Assembly: GCF_001269985.1 (NCBI RefSeq)
Contig: NZ_BBZB01000001.1
Location: 1,302,001-1,366,000, forward strand
Length of the DNA stretch: 64,000 bases
Source of the DNA: Pseudoalteromonas sp. '520P1 No. 423'
Lineage (GTDB): Bacteria > Pseudomonadota > Gammaproteobacteria > Enterobacterales > Alteromonadaceae
Direction: 5' to 3'
The translations under genes and the position numbers were made by a program. Positions 28,101 through 34,469 of the stretch are shown here, piece by piece. The notes beneath the pieces are model-generated. The model did no database searches and had not been told where the DNA came from. It was given only the letters and a program-made list of their open reading frames with translations. Within the stretch, counting starts at the first letter, position 1; every line of letters begins with the position of its first letter.

Positions 28101-29547
28101 TTTAGCACGAGGTTATTTTGGTAGAGCTGATTTAACAGCTGAAAAGTTTATAGCTAACCCATTTTGTGATCAGGGTAGCCGTTTATATCGAACAGGTGAT
28201 TTAGCAAGTTGGAATCATCAAGGTGAGCTTGAATATATAGGGCGAACAGATGATCAAGTGAAAATTAGAGGCTTTAGAATTGAATTAGGTGAAATTGAAT
28301 ATCAGTTATCGTTACAAAAACAGGTTAATTCGGCACTTGTGATCGCGCAGGCACAAGCTGGTGGCTTGCAAGAATTAATCGCATATATTCAATTGAACAG
28401 CGCACAAGATCTGCAAGAGCTAGTATCTGAACTCAGGTTATCATTAAAAGCCTCATTGCCTGATTATATGATCCCGAATAAATTTGTTGCAGTCGAAGAC
28501 TGGCCATTAACGCCTAATGGAAAAATAGATAAAAGCGCTTTACCTAGTGCTGAGATGTCAGTGAACAATAAAGCGCTAGTCAAACCTATTAACAAAACGG
28601 AAGAAGCACTTGTCGCTATTTGGGCTGAGATACTTCATATAAATTCAGCTGAGTTAAGTACAGATATTAGCTTTTTTGAATTAGGTGGGCATTCATTATT
28701 AAGCATGCAGTTAGTTTCTAAAGTCAGTCAAATATTGAACTTTGAGCTACCGTTAAAAGCGATATTTGAATATAACACTATTCAGTCTTTGTCTGATTTT
28801 ATTATGACTTGTAAAATTAAAAGCAAAGTGACAATGGAAAATGAACCAAGTACTCAAGGGTCTTTGGTAAAACTTAATAATAATCAAGATAATGCCTTAT
28901 CTATTTACTGTGTGCCAGGTGTCGGTGGCTTAGCAAATACTTTTGCTACAATTTCGCAAACGCCACTGGCAAATCAGTTTAACATTATGGCGTTTCACCA
29001 TAGAGGTATACTTGATGAATCTAAACCTTTTTCAAGTATTACCGAAAATGCTGAGCAATTTGTACATGATATTTATATGGAGCAAGCAAGCGGTCCATTT
29101 TATATTTTAGGACACTCATATGGCGGTGCAATCGCTCTTGAGATGGTTAAATACTTGAAAAAAGAGGGTCATCAAGCGCATTTAGTATTCCTAGATACAA
29201 TATTTGATTTAGCTAATTATGTGAAACCTAAAACAAAGCAAACTTTAAGGGATGAGATCAAACTCAATAAAGCAGTTGATAAGGCATTTATTGATAAGAT
29301 CCAACATGTTTACAATATTCAATCTGAGTTATTTTTTACTTATAAAGTCACACCAGATGAAGGTATTAAACCTCTGATGATTTTAGCAAAGGAAACCGAT
29401 GTTGATTTGCCTTTATATATGTCTGCACTCGATGAAAGCTTAAAACACAAAGTGGCATTTCAAATGGTTGATGGCGATCACTTTACTATGTTGACTGGTG
29501 CAGGCGCACAGCAAATAAGTGAGGAACTGATCAGCTTTTTTAAGTAA
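22192..29547 (+). CDS. NRPS 4: TubC docking-C-A-T-C(dual)-A-T-TE, two identical cationic-residue modules
   Basis: A 2451-residue termination protein. Residues 1-52 resemble a TubC N-terminal docking domain (LVLGKGINLYLEQGKLKFKA). Then come C (HHIASDG 208-214), A (about 545-1010), carrier Ser1084, a dual-type C domain (HHLISDH 1310-1316), a second A (about 1630-2090), carrier Ser2168, and a thioesterase (GHSYGG with Ser2309, late His2430). Both A domains give the same hand-read code DGECTGGIT and share long near-identical stretches, so they should load the same amino acid. Acidic Glu at position 239 suggests a basic or N-hydroxylated residue; with the ornithine N-hydroxylase and acyltransferase nearby, N5-acyl-N5-hydroxyornithine is most likely, Lys or Orn being alternatives. 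The TE releases a linear or cyclized product. Confidence 0.92.
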   Translation: MTPSAVLELVLGKGINLYLEQGKLKFKAPVGAMTSEIKSLLKANKNELITLLANQFSTQKNHKENKIEKVNADIKTLSSAQKRLLFIDKLQSSSSEYNIVCGLKIDGKLDLTLVNSVFDEIIKRHAVLRTVYPKSNSNGDFQVLNSWQFKTAEYTLPGSQNTQASSELIKSEVQKSFNLKSDLMIRASYIDLSADSNRSKGILLLVMHHIASDGWSIDVLQKEFFSLYSAFAKSIESPLPELAIQYSDYAHWQNNQETSDQLAYWKQQLDGVPSCHQIPLDMSRSKIKQHIGQTVSSHLPSAQLASIQALAKQYRLTPFMLMHGVLALTLSRHSNQSDIVIGTPIANRQQADLAPLIGFFANTLVLRANTDHTSFANYFSDLRQLHLDAQSNQDVPFEELVEHLNIPREQAFTPLFQIMLNMKTDLSNGKDIAHSLHDITLSPLEIETVSAKFDISIEILLTNSKGVINWIFDQSIFTKAHIEKINSDFLHIFTSLESNLNNMMPQVELIDLALASDEVGLKLAKKGLTQLEYDKGSHVHQLIEQQVKSTPDAIALICQNKQLTYKELNERANRLAHFLREKGACLEDRVGVCVNRSVDMIIALLAIMKSGNTYVPIDPAYPKQRQEYIISDSGVKLLLTESDLACTAMESIERINIDKLDLTYYPTFNVNSKIFPDNLVYLIYTSGSTGLPKAVAVSHDQLSMHIQCIGKEYGMTEDDCELQFASISFDGAHERIWTPLAFGSTLMPRDNEVWSPEQTYEKIAEFGVTIACFTPSYLHQFAQTIGEKGAALPIRSYTVGGEAMSKDAFDYVQKTLSPARIINGYGPTETVITPAISKYHLTDTFETAYMPIGNAVGDREALILDANLNLLPVGVTGELYFSGGLARGYYGRPELTAEKFIANPFCDKGSRLYRTGDIARFNEQGLLEYFGRIDDQVKIRGFRIELGEIEHKLSQHELVDSALIMAKTMPTGINQLVGYAKVSAELMVHSQTTIEAIKEDLSSQLPSHMMPSAFVLIEEWPLTPNGKIDKKSLPDFDLSLAQDEYVPATTQAEKDVISICAQLFSIEAENISTKANFFELGGHSLLLMELSSKLNKLGYESAIAELFNASDLADIAKRLVKGVSTNERSNKVIGTKVPGSCDFITPSMLPLISLSQTEINQIASQVPGGMKNIQDIYPLAPLQEGVLFIHGVSESLKSDPYVTPNLFEIANDEALKAFMDGFKFIINRHDVLRTAILWRDREQAVQVVLKQVALPVTELDFPQGVNILDEMQVLTEPKNQWLEIELAPLMCIKVAKVPETGKYYVLLQAHHLISDHVTLEIIQHELAMFEKGRHKELATPAPYREFIAFTQEQGKTLDATQFFKAQLSDITEPTLPFGISNVRGNGDDINELKLQLTNELNDDIRNISKTMKLSTAAIFHGAWAMVLSACSCRSDLVFGTVMSGRLQGVDNIESMLGMFINTLPIRIQLNKSAKAFIEQISRDLIALIPYEQTSLGESQRCSGLQPDVPLFSGVLNYRHSKKKQENEQNPLFKFISGQERTNYPFGLAVDDLSDEFLLCFHIHDSVEIKTISEYMLTALKNLLQALKSSDVNVAQLSVLPKSEHLKLNQFNANKFVHDDDAHVFELFEKQACIRPQSIALICNDQTMTYRELNDKANQLAHYLITSGVQLEDRIGVSLNRSLNMVVALLAIMKSGAAYVPLDPNYPEHRQKFIAQDANLKMILTESSLSILPKMEKQQTLINMDQLDTSLMNKANPQRCIFGDNLVYLIYTSGSTGKPKAVAVTHKALSMHIQCIGQEYEMTPDDCELQFASINFDGAHERIWTPLVFGSTLFPRDNDIWTPEQTFEKMKQYGVTIACFTPSYLHQFAQMVGTKGAQLAVRSYTVGGEAMSKEAFDFIQKTLGTKRIINGYGPTETVITPAISKYFQGDEFKSAYMPIGQAVGDRKAYVLDSNLNQVPFGVVGELYFSGGLARGYFGRADLTAEKFIANPFCDQGSRLYRTGDLASWNHQGELEYIGRTDDQVKIRGFRIELGEIEYQLSLQKQVNSALVIAQAQAGGLQELIAYIQLNSAQDLQELVSELRLSLKASLPDYMIPNKFVAVEDWPLTPNGKIDKSALPSAEMSVNNKALVKPINKTEEALVAIWAEILHINSAELSTDISFFELGGHSLLSMQLVSKVSQILNFELPLKAIFEYNTIQSLSDFIMTCKIKSKVTMENEPSTQGSLVKLNNNQDNALSIYCVPGVGGLANTFATISQTPLANQFNIMAFHHRGILDESKPFSSITENAEQFVHDIYMEQASGPFYILGHSYGGAIALEMVKYLKKEGHQAHLVFLDTIFDLANYVKPKTKQTLRDEIKLNKAVDKAFIDKIQHVYNIQSELFFTYKVTPDEGIKPLMILAKETDVDLPLYMSALDESLKHKVAFQMVDGDHFTMLTGAGAQQISEELISFFK

Positions 29548-29571
29548 TATTGAATTAAATGTTTAATACAG

Positions 29572-29609
29572 TAAAAAAGGGTATCAAATTAATTTGATAC
29601 CCTTTTTTG
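29572..29609. terminator. Bidirectional terminator between NRPS 4 and the TonB receptor gene
   Basis: A-tract, GGGTATCAAATT / AATTTGATACCC perfect stem, then six T. It serves both the NRPS operon (+) and the convergent receptor gene (-). Confidence 0.85.
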
Positions 29610-29632
29610 TTATTTAAGTGTACTTAAATATA

Positions 29633-31768
29633 TTACCAAGCGTAGTTAATGCTCAATTTAGCATGTCTTGGTGCGCCGTAGTAGCCGCTGTAGAACCACT
29701 GTGTACTAGCATAGTGTTTTTTATCAAATAAGTTATTGATATTTAGTTGCAATTTTAGATTGTCATTAATTTCGTATTTAGCCATAAAATCAACTAATGT
29801 ATAGCTATCTTGTTCAGCTTTTAAATCAATACCTAATGGTTTTAATGGATTTAAATTATCAGGTAAAATTGTCACTGTGCTACTTTGCCAGTTAGCTACT
29901 AGACCAACCGATGTTGCATGATTGATATCATAGATAGAAGATAATTTTATTTGGTCTTTAGGTAAGTGAGTTGAGAAATCACGACCATCAGGATATTCAG
30001 ATTTAACATGGCTATAGCTAAAGTTTAATGTTAGGTTTTCTGCTAAATTACCTGTTGCATCAAGTTCATATCCTTTGTGATTAGTGCCTTTGACAGCTAT
30101 ACTTGGATACGCACCGCCAGGTAAAGGTTCTGTCGCATTAGGATCTAGTTGTGCAACATTATCTTTTTCTGCTTTAAAAATTGCAGCAGTTACTACCATG
30201 GCATCATCTAAGAAGCTACTTTTAATACCTAACTCTATATTGTTACCAATAATTGCATCTAATAAATTATTATTGATATCTCGTGCTGATTGAGGGCTGA
30301 AGATTTCAGTGTAGCTAGAATATGCTGAAACTTGATCTGTCACTTGATAAACTAAACCTGCATATGGAGTATTAACAGTTTGTTTTACAGAGTTTAATTC
30401 GTATTTAGTATGTCTATTACCTAAAGTTAGATTTAAGTCATCAGTTAAACTTAATTGAGTAGCAAAATAAATTCCAGTTTGTTTTTCTTTATCAGTACTT
30501 TCACCGTATTTTTCAGCTGAAAAGCTTGGTTCTTCAACTGAGCCATCCCATTCATAAAAACTACCAACTTCAATAGGAGTTAAAGGGATATGCGAATATG
30601 CATAAATGTCTTGTTTAGTTTGAATCGCACCTAACATTAGCTTATGTTCTCTTTCAAGAAATTCAAAAGAACCTGAGGCAAATACACGAGCAGATTGTAA
30701 TTCGCGATCACTAATATAGTTAGTTACACTAGTTGCTTGCATACCTAAGCCTGTAGGTTCGTGTACTAAGCCAGTCATATAGATAAGTTTACCGTCCATG
30801 CTGTCTTCGCGATTTTCTATCTCAGCCCTGATGCTCCAGTCGTTTTCAAAAAAGTGCGTTAAGTTGACAAAAACACTTGAAGTATCTCGATCCCATCGGG
30901 TCCATTCAGCGCCAGTCGTTTGACTTTCATCAAAATCAGTATTTGTGCCATCTGTATGCCATAAAGGTAAACCGCCCCAAGTACTGCCTTTAGGTCTACT
31001 CTTTGTGTACTCACCACCTATATTTGCAATAGTATTTTCACTTATATCGTAAGAAACTATGCCGTATAGCTGTACGTTGTCCTTTTCAACAAGATCTATA
31101 TAACTTTCACCTTGCTCTTTAGCACCTGCAAATCGTGCTTTAATATCACCAGATTCATCCAAAACAAGAGATTGATCTGCTTCTACTCTATATGTATCCC
31201 AAGAGCCAACTGAAGCCTTAACGAAACCATTATTATCACTTTTAGGTTTTTTACGGATAAAGTTTACTGCGGCTGATGGTTCACCCATACCTGATAATAG
31301 ACCCGTAGCGCCACGTACAATTTCAATTCGATCAAAAGAAACAGAGTCTTTAGCGGCTTCACTAAAGAAGCTATCGAAATGTACAGGTACGCCATCAAAT
31401 TGGAAGTTAGTGATTGTATTGCCTCGCGCATTAAAAAATGTACGAGAAGACTCAACTTGTTGTACATGTATACCTGGGGCTAGTTTTAAAGCGTCAGCCG
31501 CATTTTCAACACCAAAGCTATCAAGTAAATCTCGGTCTAATACTGAGATAGATTGAGGGATATTTTTGATCGAAGATAAAATACCTGTCGCAGATGAAGC
31601 TTGCTCTAATCTGCTACCTGTTACTTCTATTTTTTCTAAATAGACTTCTTTAGTATAACTATTATTTGTTTCTTCTTCAGCGATAGAGGTCATTGAAGAT
31701 GAACTCAAAGCAATTGCGATTGCTAAATGAGACTTTTTAAACATTGGGCTACGTTTGTTGAAATTCAC
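29633..31768 (-). CDS. TonB-dependent ferric-siderophore receptor
   Basis: An approximately 711-residue outer-membrane receptor. A GTG start at 31768, preceded by a GGAGAG ribosome site, is preferred over the ATG at 31801, which lies inside a Fur box. A signal peptide follows (FKKSHLAIAIALSSSS), then a TonB-box/plug (EKIEVTGSR, IPQSISVLDRD, GLLSGMGEPSAAVNFIRKKP) and a beta-barrel ending in an aromatic residue (NYAW). There is no STN signalling domain between signal peptide and plug, so it is unlikely to trigger the sigma factor by surface signalling. It lies convergent to the NRPS genes and probably imports the ferric form of their product. Confidence 0.93.
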   Translation of the reverse strand: MNFNKRSPMFKKSHLAIAIALSSSSMTSIAEEETNNSYTKEVYLEKIEVTGSRLEQASSATGILSSIKNIPQSISVLDRDLLDSFGVENAADALKLAPGIHVQQVESSRTFFNARGNTITNFQFDGVPVHFDSFFSEAAKDSVSFDRIEIVRGATGLLSGMGEPSAAVNFIRKKPKSDNNGFVKASVGSWDTYRVEADQSLVLDESGDIKARFAGAKEQGESYIDLVEKDNVQLYGIVSYDISENTIANIGGEYTKSRPKGSTWGGLPLWHTDGTNTDFDESQTTGAEWTRWDRDTSSVFVNLTHFFENDWSIRAEIENREDSMDGKLIYMTGLVHEPTGLGMQATSVTNYISDRELQSARVFASGSFEFLEREHKLMLGAIQTKQDIYAYSHIPLTPIEVGSFYEWDGSVEEPSFSAEKYGESTDKEKQTGIYFATQLSLTDDLNLTLGNRHTKYELNSVKQTVNTPYAGLVYQVTDQVSAYSSYTEIFSPQSARDINNNLLDAIIGNNIELGIKSSFLDDAMVVTAAIFKAEKDNVAQLDPNATEPLPGGAYPSIAVKGTNHKGYELDATGNLAENLTLNFSYSHVKSEYPDGRDFSTHLPKDQIKLSSIYDINHATSVGLVANWQSSTVTILPDNLNPLKPLGIDLKAEQDSYTLVDFMAKYEINDNLKLQLNINNLFDKKHYASTQWFYSGYYGAPRHAKLSINYAW

Positions 31769-31785
31769 TATACTCTCTCCGGAAG

Positions 31786-31800
31786 TGATAATTGTTTTCA
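31786..31800 (-). promoter_or_regulatory. Fur box upstream of the TonB receptor
   Basis: TGATAATTGTTTTCA matches 12 of 14 defined positions of the Fur consensus. It lies 17-32 bp before the proposed GTG start. It overlaps the upstream ATG, which helps to decide the start. Confidence 0.65.
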
Positions 31801-31831
31801 TTCGTATTTTATATCAGGTAAAAAGAATACT

Positions 31832-31849
31832 AAATACAAAATTGTATTT
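31832..31849. promoter_or_regulatory. 18-bp palindrome in the receptor promoter region
   Basis: AAATACAAAATTGTATTT is a perfect inverted repeat 64-81 bp upstream of the receptor start. It does not resemble Fur or the ECF motif. A possible binding site for another regulator; function unknown. Confidence 0.4.
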
Positions 31850-31963
31850 TTCATGAGAAGAATTAATAAACTTGATGAAGTTTGGTGCTAAATGACTTGA
31901 TATTAACAATGGACGCTGGTGCTTTTATGTTTGTTAATAGTTTCGTTTTTAAAGTTTTTATAA

Positions 31964-32000
31964 AGGCTGTATTTTCATAATTTAAAATACAGCCTGTTTT
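31964..32000 (-). terminator. Terminator of the ornithine monooxygenase gene
   Basis: A 12-bp stem AGGCTGTATTTT / AAAATACAGCCT with an 8-nt loop, 46 bp past the monooxygenase stop. The T-run is short on the minus strand (TTTATAAAAA) and somewhat better on the plus strand (GTTTT), so it may act weakly in both directions. Confidence 0.6.
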
Positions 32001-32040
32001 AAATTCGTGATGTACTTAAATAAATTCAACGATATATTTT

Positions 32041-33303
32041 TTAATCTACTAACTCACTAGATTTAGACAGAGACGTAACTATCTCGTGACTACGGACTGA
32101 CATAATAGAAAGTAAAGTATCACTTAAGCCATGACTTTTCTCACAAGAGCCTTGTAAATAAATTTTAGGTTCAAAATTATCAGAAGTTTTAATGCAGTAT
32201 GTGCGGTCTACATTATAGTCATTAAGATATTGGGCTAAAGGTGCTAGCAATGTCAGGTGTTGTTGTCTTTGGTATCCAGTTGCAAGTACAACGGTGTCAT
32301 ACGTATTTTGCGAAGTAGTGCCATTATCTAAATCTTTTACTATGATGTGAACGCCATTTTCATCTGCTAAAACAGAACTCACTTGATGCCCGCGTAAAAA
32401 ACTATGGTGGTCAGATCCAGTCACTTTTTGTTGATAAAATACATCGTAGATACTTTGAATAACTTCAAGATCGGGTGCTGCATAGTTAGTATGCCAAAAC
32501 TCTTCTAATAATGCTTGGCGTTCTGCTTGGTTTTTATCAAAAACATAATCGGTGAATTCAGCATTAAAAATTTCATTTACGTAAGGGCTGCTATCTGAAG
32601 GCTTTATAGCTCGAGCACGCATGATTAAATCAATGCTAGGCTTGTGATGCTGACTGTTGAGATCCATAAATATTTCTGCAGCACTTTGTCCTGCACCTAT
32701 CACAGCAACTTTATTGGCCAAGTGATTTTGTTTTATCTCAGATAAGTATTTACTTGAGTGAATAATTCTCGGATCATTTTTGAATGTTTTAAATTCTTCA
32801 GGCACATTAGCTGTGCCTCCTACAGAAATAACTAAGTCTTTAGTTAAACGCTCTACTACTTTACCTTCACTGTTATAGCTTTTAACTAATAAATGCGTGA
32901 CATTATTTAAGTCATTTAATTGTGGGATAACTTCAAATACAGTTTCACTATATGCAGTGTTGTCATGGAAGTGACTTGCAGCCCATTTCAAATAATCATT
33001 GAATTCAGTTCGACTAGGATAAAACGTTTTTAGGTTTATAAAATCAGCTAAGCGATTATTTTCATGAAGGTAATTGATGAAGCTATAATGACTTTTTGGA
33101 TTTCTTAAAGAAACAAGATCTTTTAAAAATGAAATTTGCATATGTGCATTTTCTAGCATCATATCATTGTGCCAAGCGAAGCTAGCTTGTTTTTCAATGA
33201 AACATACATTTTTTAAGCTTTGAGGATCATTTTCTTCAAGTGCAATCGCAAGTGCGATATTAGATGGTCCAAAACCAATACCAATTAAATCGTAAATTTT
33301 CAT
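32041..33303 (-). CDS. L-ornithine N5-monooxygenase (PvdA-like)
   Basis: A 420-residue flavoprotein if started at ATG 33303, which has an AGGAT ribosome site; the longer frame from 33402 adds 33 unlike residues. It has the FAD motif GIGFGPSNIALAIAL, the NADPH motif VIGAGQSAAEIF, and the late TVVLATGYQRQ. The GFGPSN form fits ornithine hydroxylases (PvdA) better than lysine hydroxylases (IucD, GTGPFN). It hydroxylates the ornithine side-chain nitrogen with O2 and NADPH, the first step of hydroxamate formation, followed by the GNAT enzyme at 4595-5551. A PvdS-like promoter lies 169-193 bp upstream on the minus strand, giving a long leader. Confidence 0.9.
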   Translation of the reverse strand: MKIYDLIGIGFGPSNIALAIALEENDPQSLKNVCFIEKQASFAWHNDMMLENAHMQISFLKDLVSLRNPKSHYSFINYLHENNRLADFINLKTFYPSRTEFNDYLKWAASHFHDNTAYSETVFEVIPQLNDLNNVTHLLVKSYNSEGKVVERLTKDLVISVGGTANVPEEFKTFKNDPRIIHSSKYLSEIKQNHLANKVAVIGAGQSAAEIFMDLNSQHHKPSIDLIMRARAIKPSDSSPYVNEIFNAEFTDYVFDKNQAERQALLEEFWHTNYAAPDLEVIQSIYDVFYQQKVTGSDHHSFLRGHQVSSVLADENGVHIIVKDLDNGTTSQNTYDTVVLATGYQRQQHLTLLAPLAQYLNDYNVDRTYCIKTSDNFEPKIYLQGSCEKSHGLSDTLLSIMSVRSHEIVTSLSKSSELVD

Positions 33304-33471
33304 TTTAATATCCTGATTATTGGATGGTTGTGTTTCCATCCGGTATATATATTCAAAACCTACCGTAGCCAAATTTAACACTAGGCAAATTTTAAAAATC
33401 ATTATTTATTAGCGTGATCTTTGTTCTGTTAATTTCTATTTAAAATTAAGCAATAAAAGAATATTAATAAT

Positions 33472-33496
33472 GACGTTTTATATAATCCAAAATTTA
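33472..33496 (-). promoter_or_regulatory. Iron-starvation ECF sigma promoter of the monooxygenase gene
   Basis: Read on the minus strand: TAAAT (33496-33492), 16 bp, CGTC (33475-33472). Same spacing as the copies at 5626, 7564 and 34413. It lies between the FhuF-like stop and the monooxygenase. Confidence 0.7.
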
Positions 33497-33563
33497 AAAT
33501 TTATTTTGTAGTTATTTCTACTCACTAATTCAGAAAAAAGAGGTTCAATTGTAGTTTTGATAA

Positions 33564-34292
33564 TTATTTAAAGTTTTTTCTAGGGCATAAGGCGCAATAG
33601 TCATTATCTGGTAATTTGTAATACAAACAGCATTGACTATGGGCCATATGTTGAACATTATCAGTTTTTATATATCTAGTTTTAAAATAAAGCGGGTTAT
33701 AACTACCGTCTTCAAACCTTTTTGTTGTTAATAAGGTTTGTTGATCTAAATTAATATCTTCTATTAAGGGTAAGCGCTCAATTAAGGTATTAAATATGTT
33801 TTTTATGTATCTCACTGCGTTGCCCCATAATATTTTTTCAGGGACATTAAATTGATAATTTAACGATTTGAAAATTGGCGTTAAGTGATCTTCAATTAAT
33901 GGAGAAAAGCGCAGTTGAGTAGAACTATGAGGAATTGCAATCCCTTCATCAGTTAACATGATATTTTCAATAGTACCTAAAGGGCTAATATGTATTTTAA
34001 TATTCTCAATACTTAAAGGCAGAGATCTTTTTAAAACACATGATGCCACGATAATTGAAGGTAATATCTTCCACAAATAATCTAAACTCCAAGCAGAGAC
34101 TAGTGCGACTTCATCTACTGAAATACAGGTGTTTTTGTAATGTTGTTCTTTATATTTTTCAATCATTACAGGTAATTTATCTAAGAGCTCATTTAAATTC
34201 ATATCACAGTGGTGATTTTCAACATTACTCATCACAGGAGTGGCTAGAGATTTCAAGTCTCCTGTGAATATAGAACTGAGGCAATTTAGCAT
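33564..34292 (-). CDS. Siderophore-iron reductase, FhuF-like
   Basis: A 242-residue protein ending with a CC-x10-C-x2-C motif (CCLYYKLPDNDYCALC), the [2Fe-2S] signature of FhuF. FhuF reduces ferric iron in hydroxamate siderophores in the cytoplasm so that iron is released. The rest of the protein is a weakly conserved alpha-helical domain, as usual for the family. It is divergent from the exporter gene (start 34470). No clear Fur or ECF box was found in its own orientation. Confidence 0.85.
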   Translation of the reverse strand: MLNCLSSIFTGDLKSLATPVMSNVENHHCDMNLNELLDKLPVMIEKYKEQHYKNTCISVDEVALVSAWSLDYLWKILPSIIVASCVLKRSLPLSIENIKIHISPLGTIENIMLTDEGIAIPHSSTQLRFSPLIEDHLTPIFKSLNYQFNVPEKILWGNAVRYIKNIFNTLIERLPLIEDINLDQQTLLTTKRFEDGSYNPLYFKTRYIKTDNVQHMAHSQCCLYYKLPDNDYCALCPRKNFK

Positions 34293-34412
34293 ATAGGCAC
34301 CCTAGTTATTAATTTAATTTGCTTGATAAATTAATGTAATTGTTATGCATTTTAAGAATTAAAAGGCGCATTTTCATTTAGGAACGATATAAATGTAAAG
34401 GGAATTTTTAGT

Positions 34413-34437
34413 TAAATTATTGCGTGAGATTTTCGTC
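34413..34437 (+). promoter_or_regulatory. Iron-starvation ECF sigma promoter of the exporter
   Basis: TAAAT (34413-34417), 16 bp, CGTC (34434-34437), ending 32 bp before the GTG start. The clearest match of the four copies. Confidence 0.75.
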
Positions 34438-34469
34438 TAATAGTTAAAATTATATTTTGGATATCAGAT

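Noticed and set aside
22192..29547. Firm assignment of the last two NRPS residues as lysine
   Set aside because: The code is cationic-type and could fit Lys, but the only N-hydroxylase in the locus has the GFGPSN motif of ornithine enzymes. Ornithine derivatives are therefore preferred, without certainty.
31769..31801. ATG at 31801 as start of the TonB receptor
   Set aside because: It overlaps the Fur box and lacks a ribosome site, while GTG 31768 has GGAGAG and leads directly into the signal peptide.
33304..33402. Longer N-terminus of the ornithine monooxygenase
   Set aside because: The extra 33 residues do not resemble the family, and ATG 33303 has an AGGAT site just before MKIYDLIGIGFGPSN.
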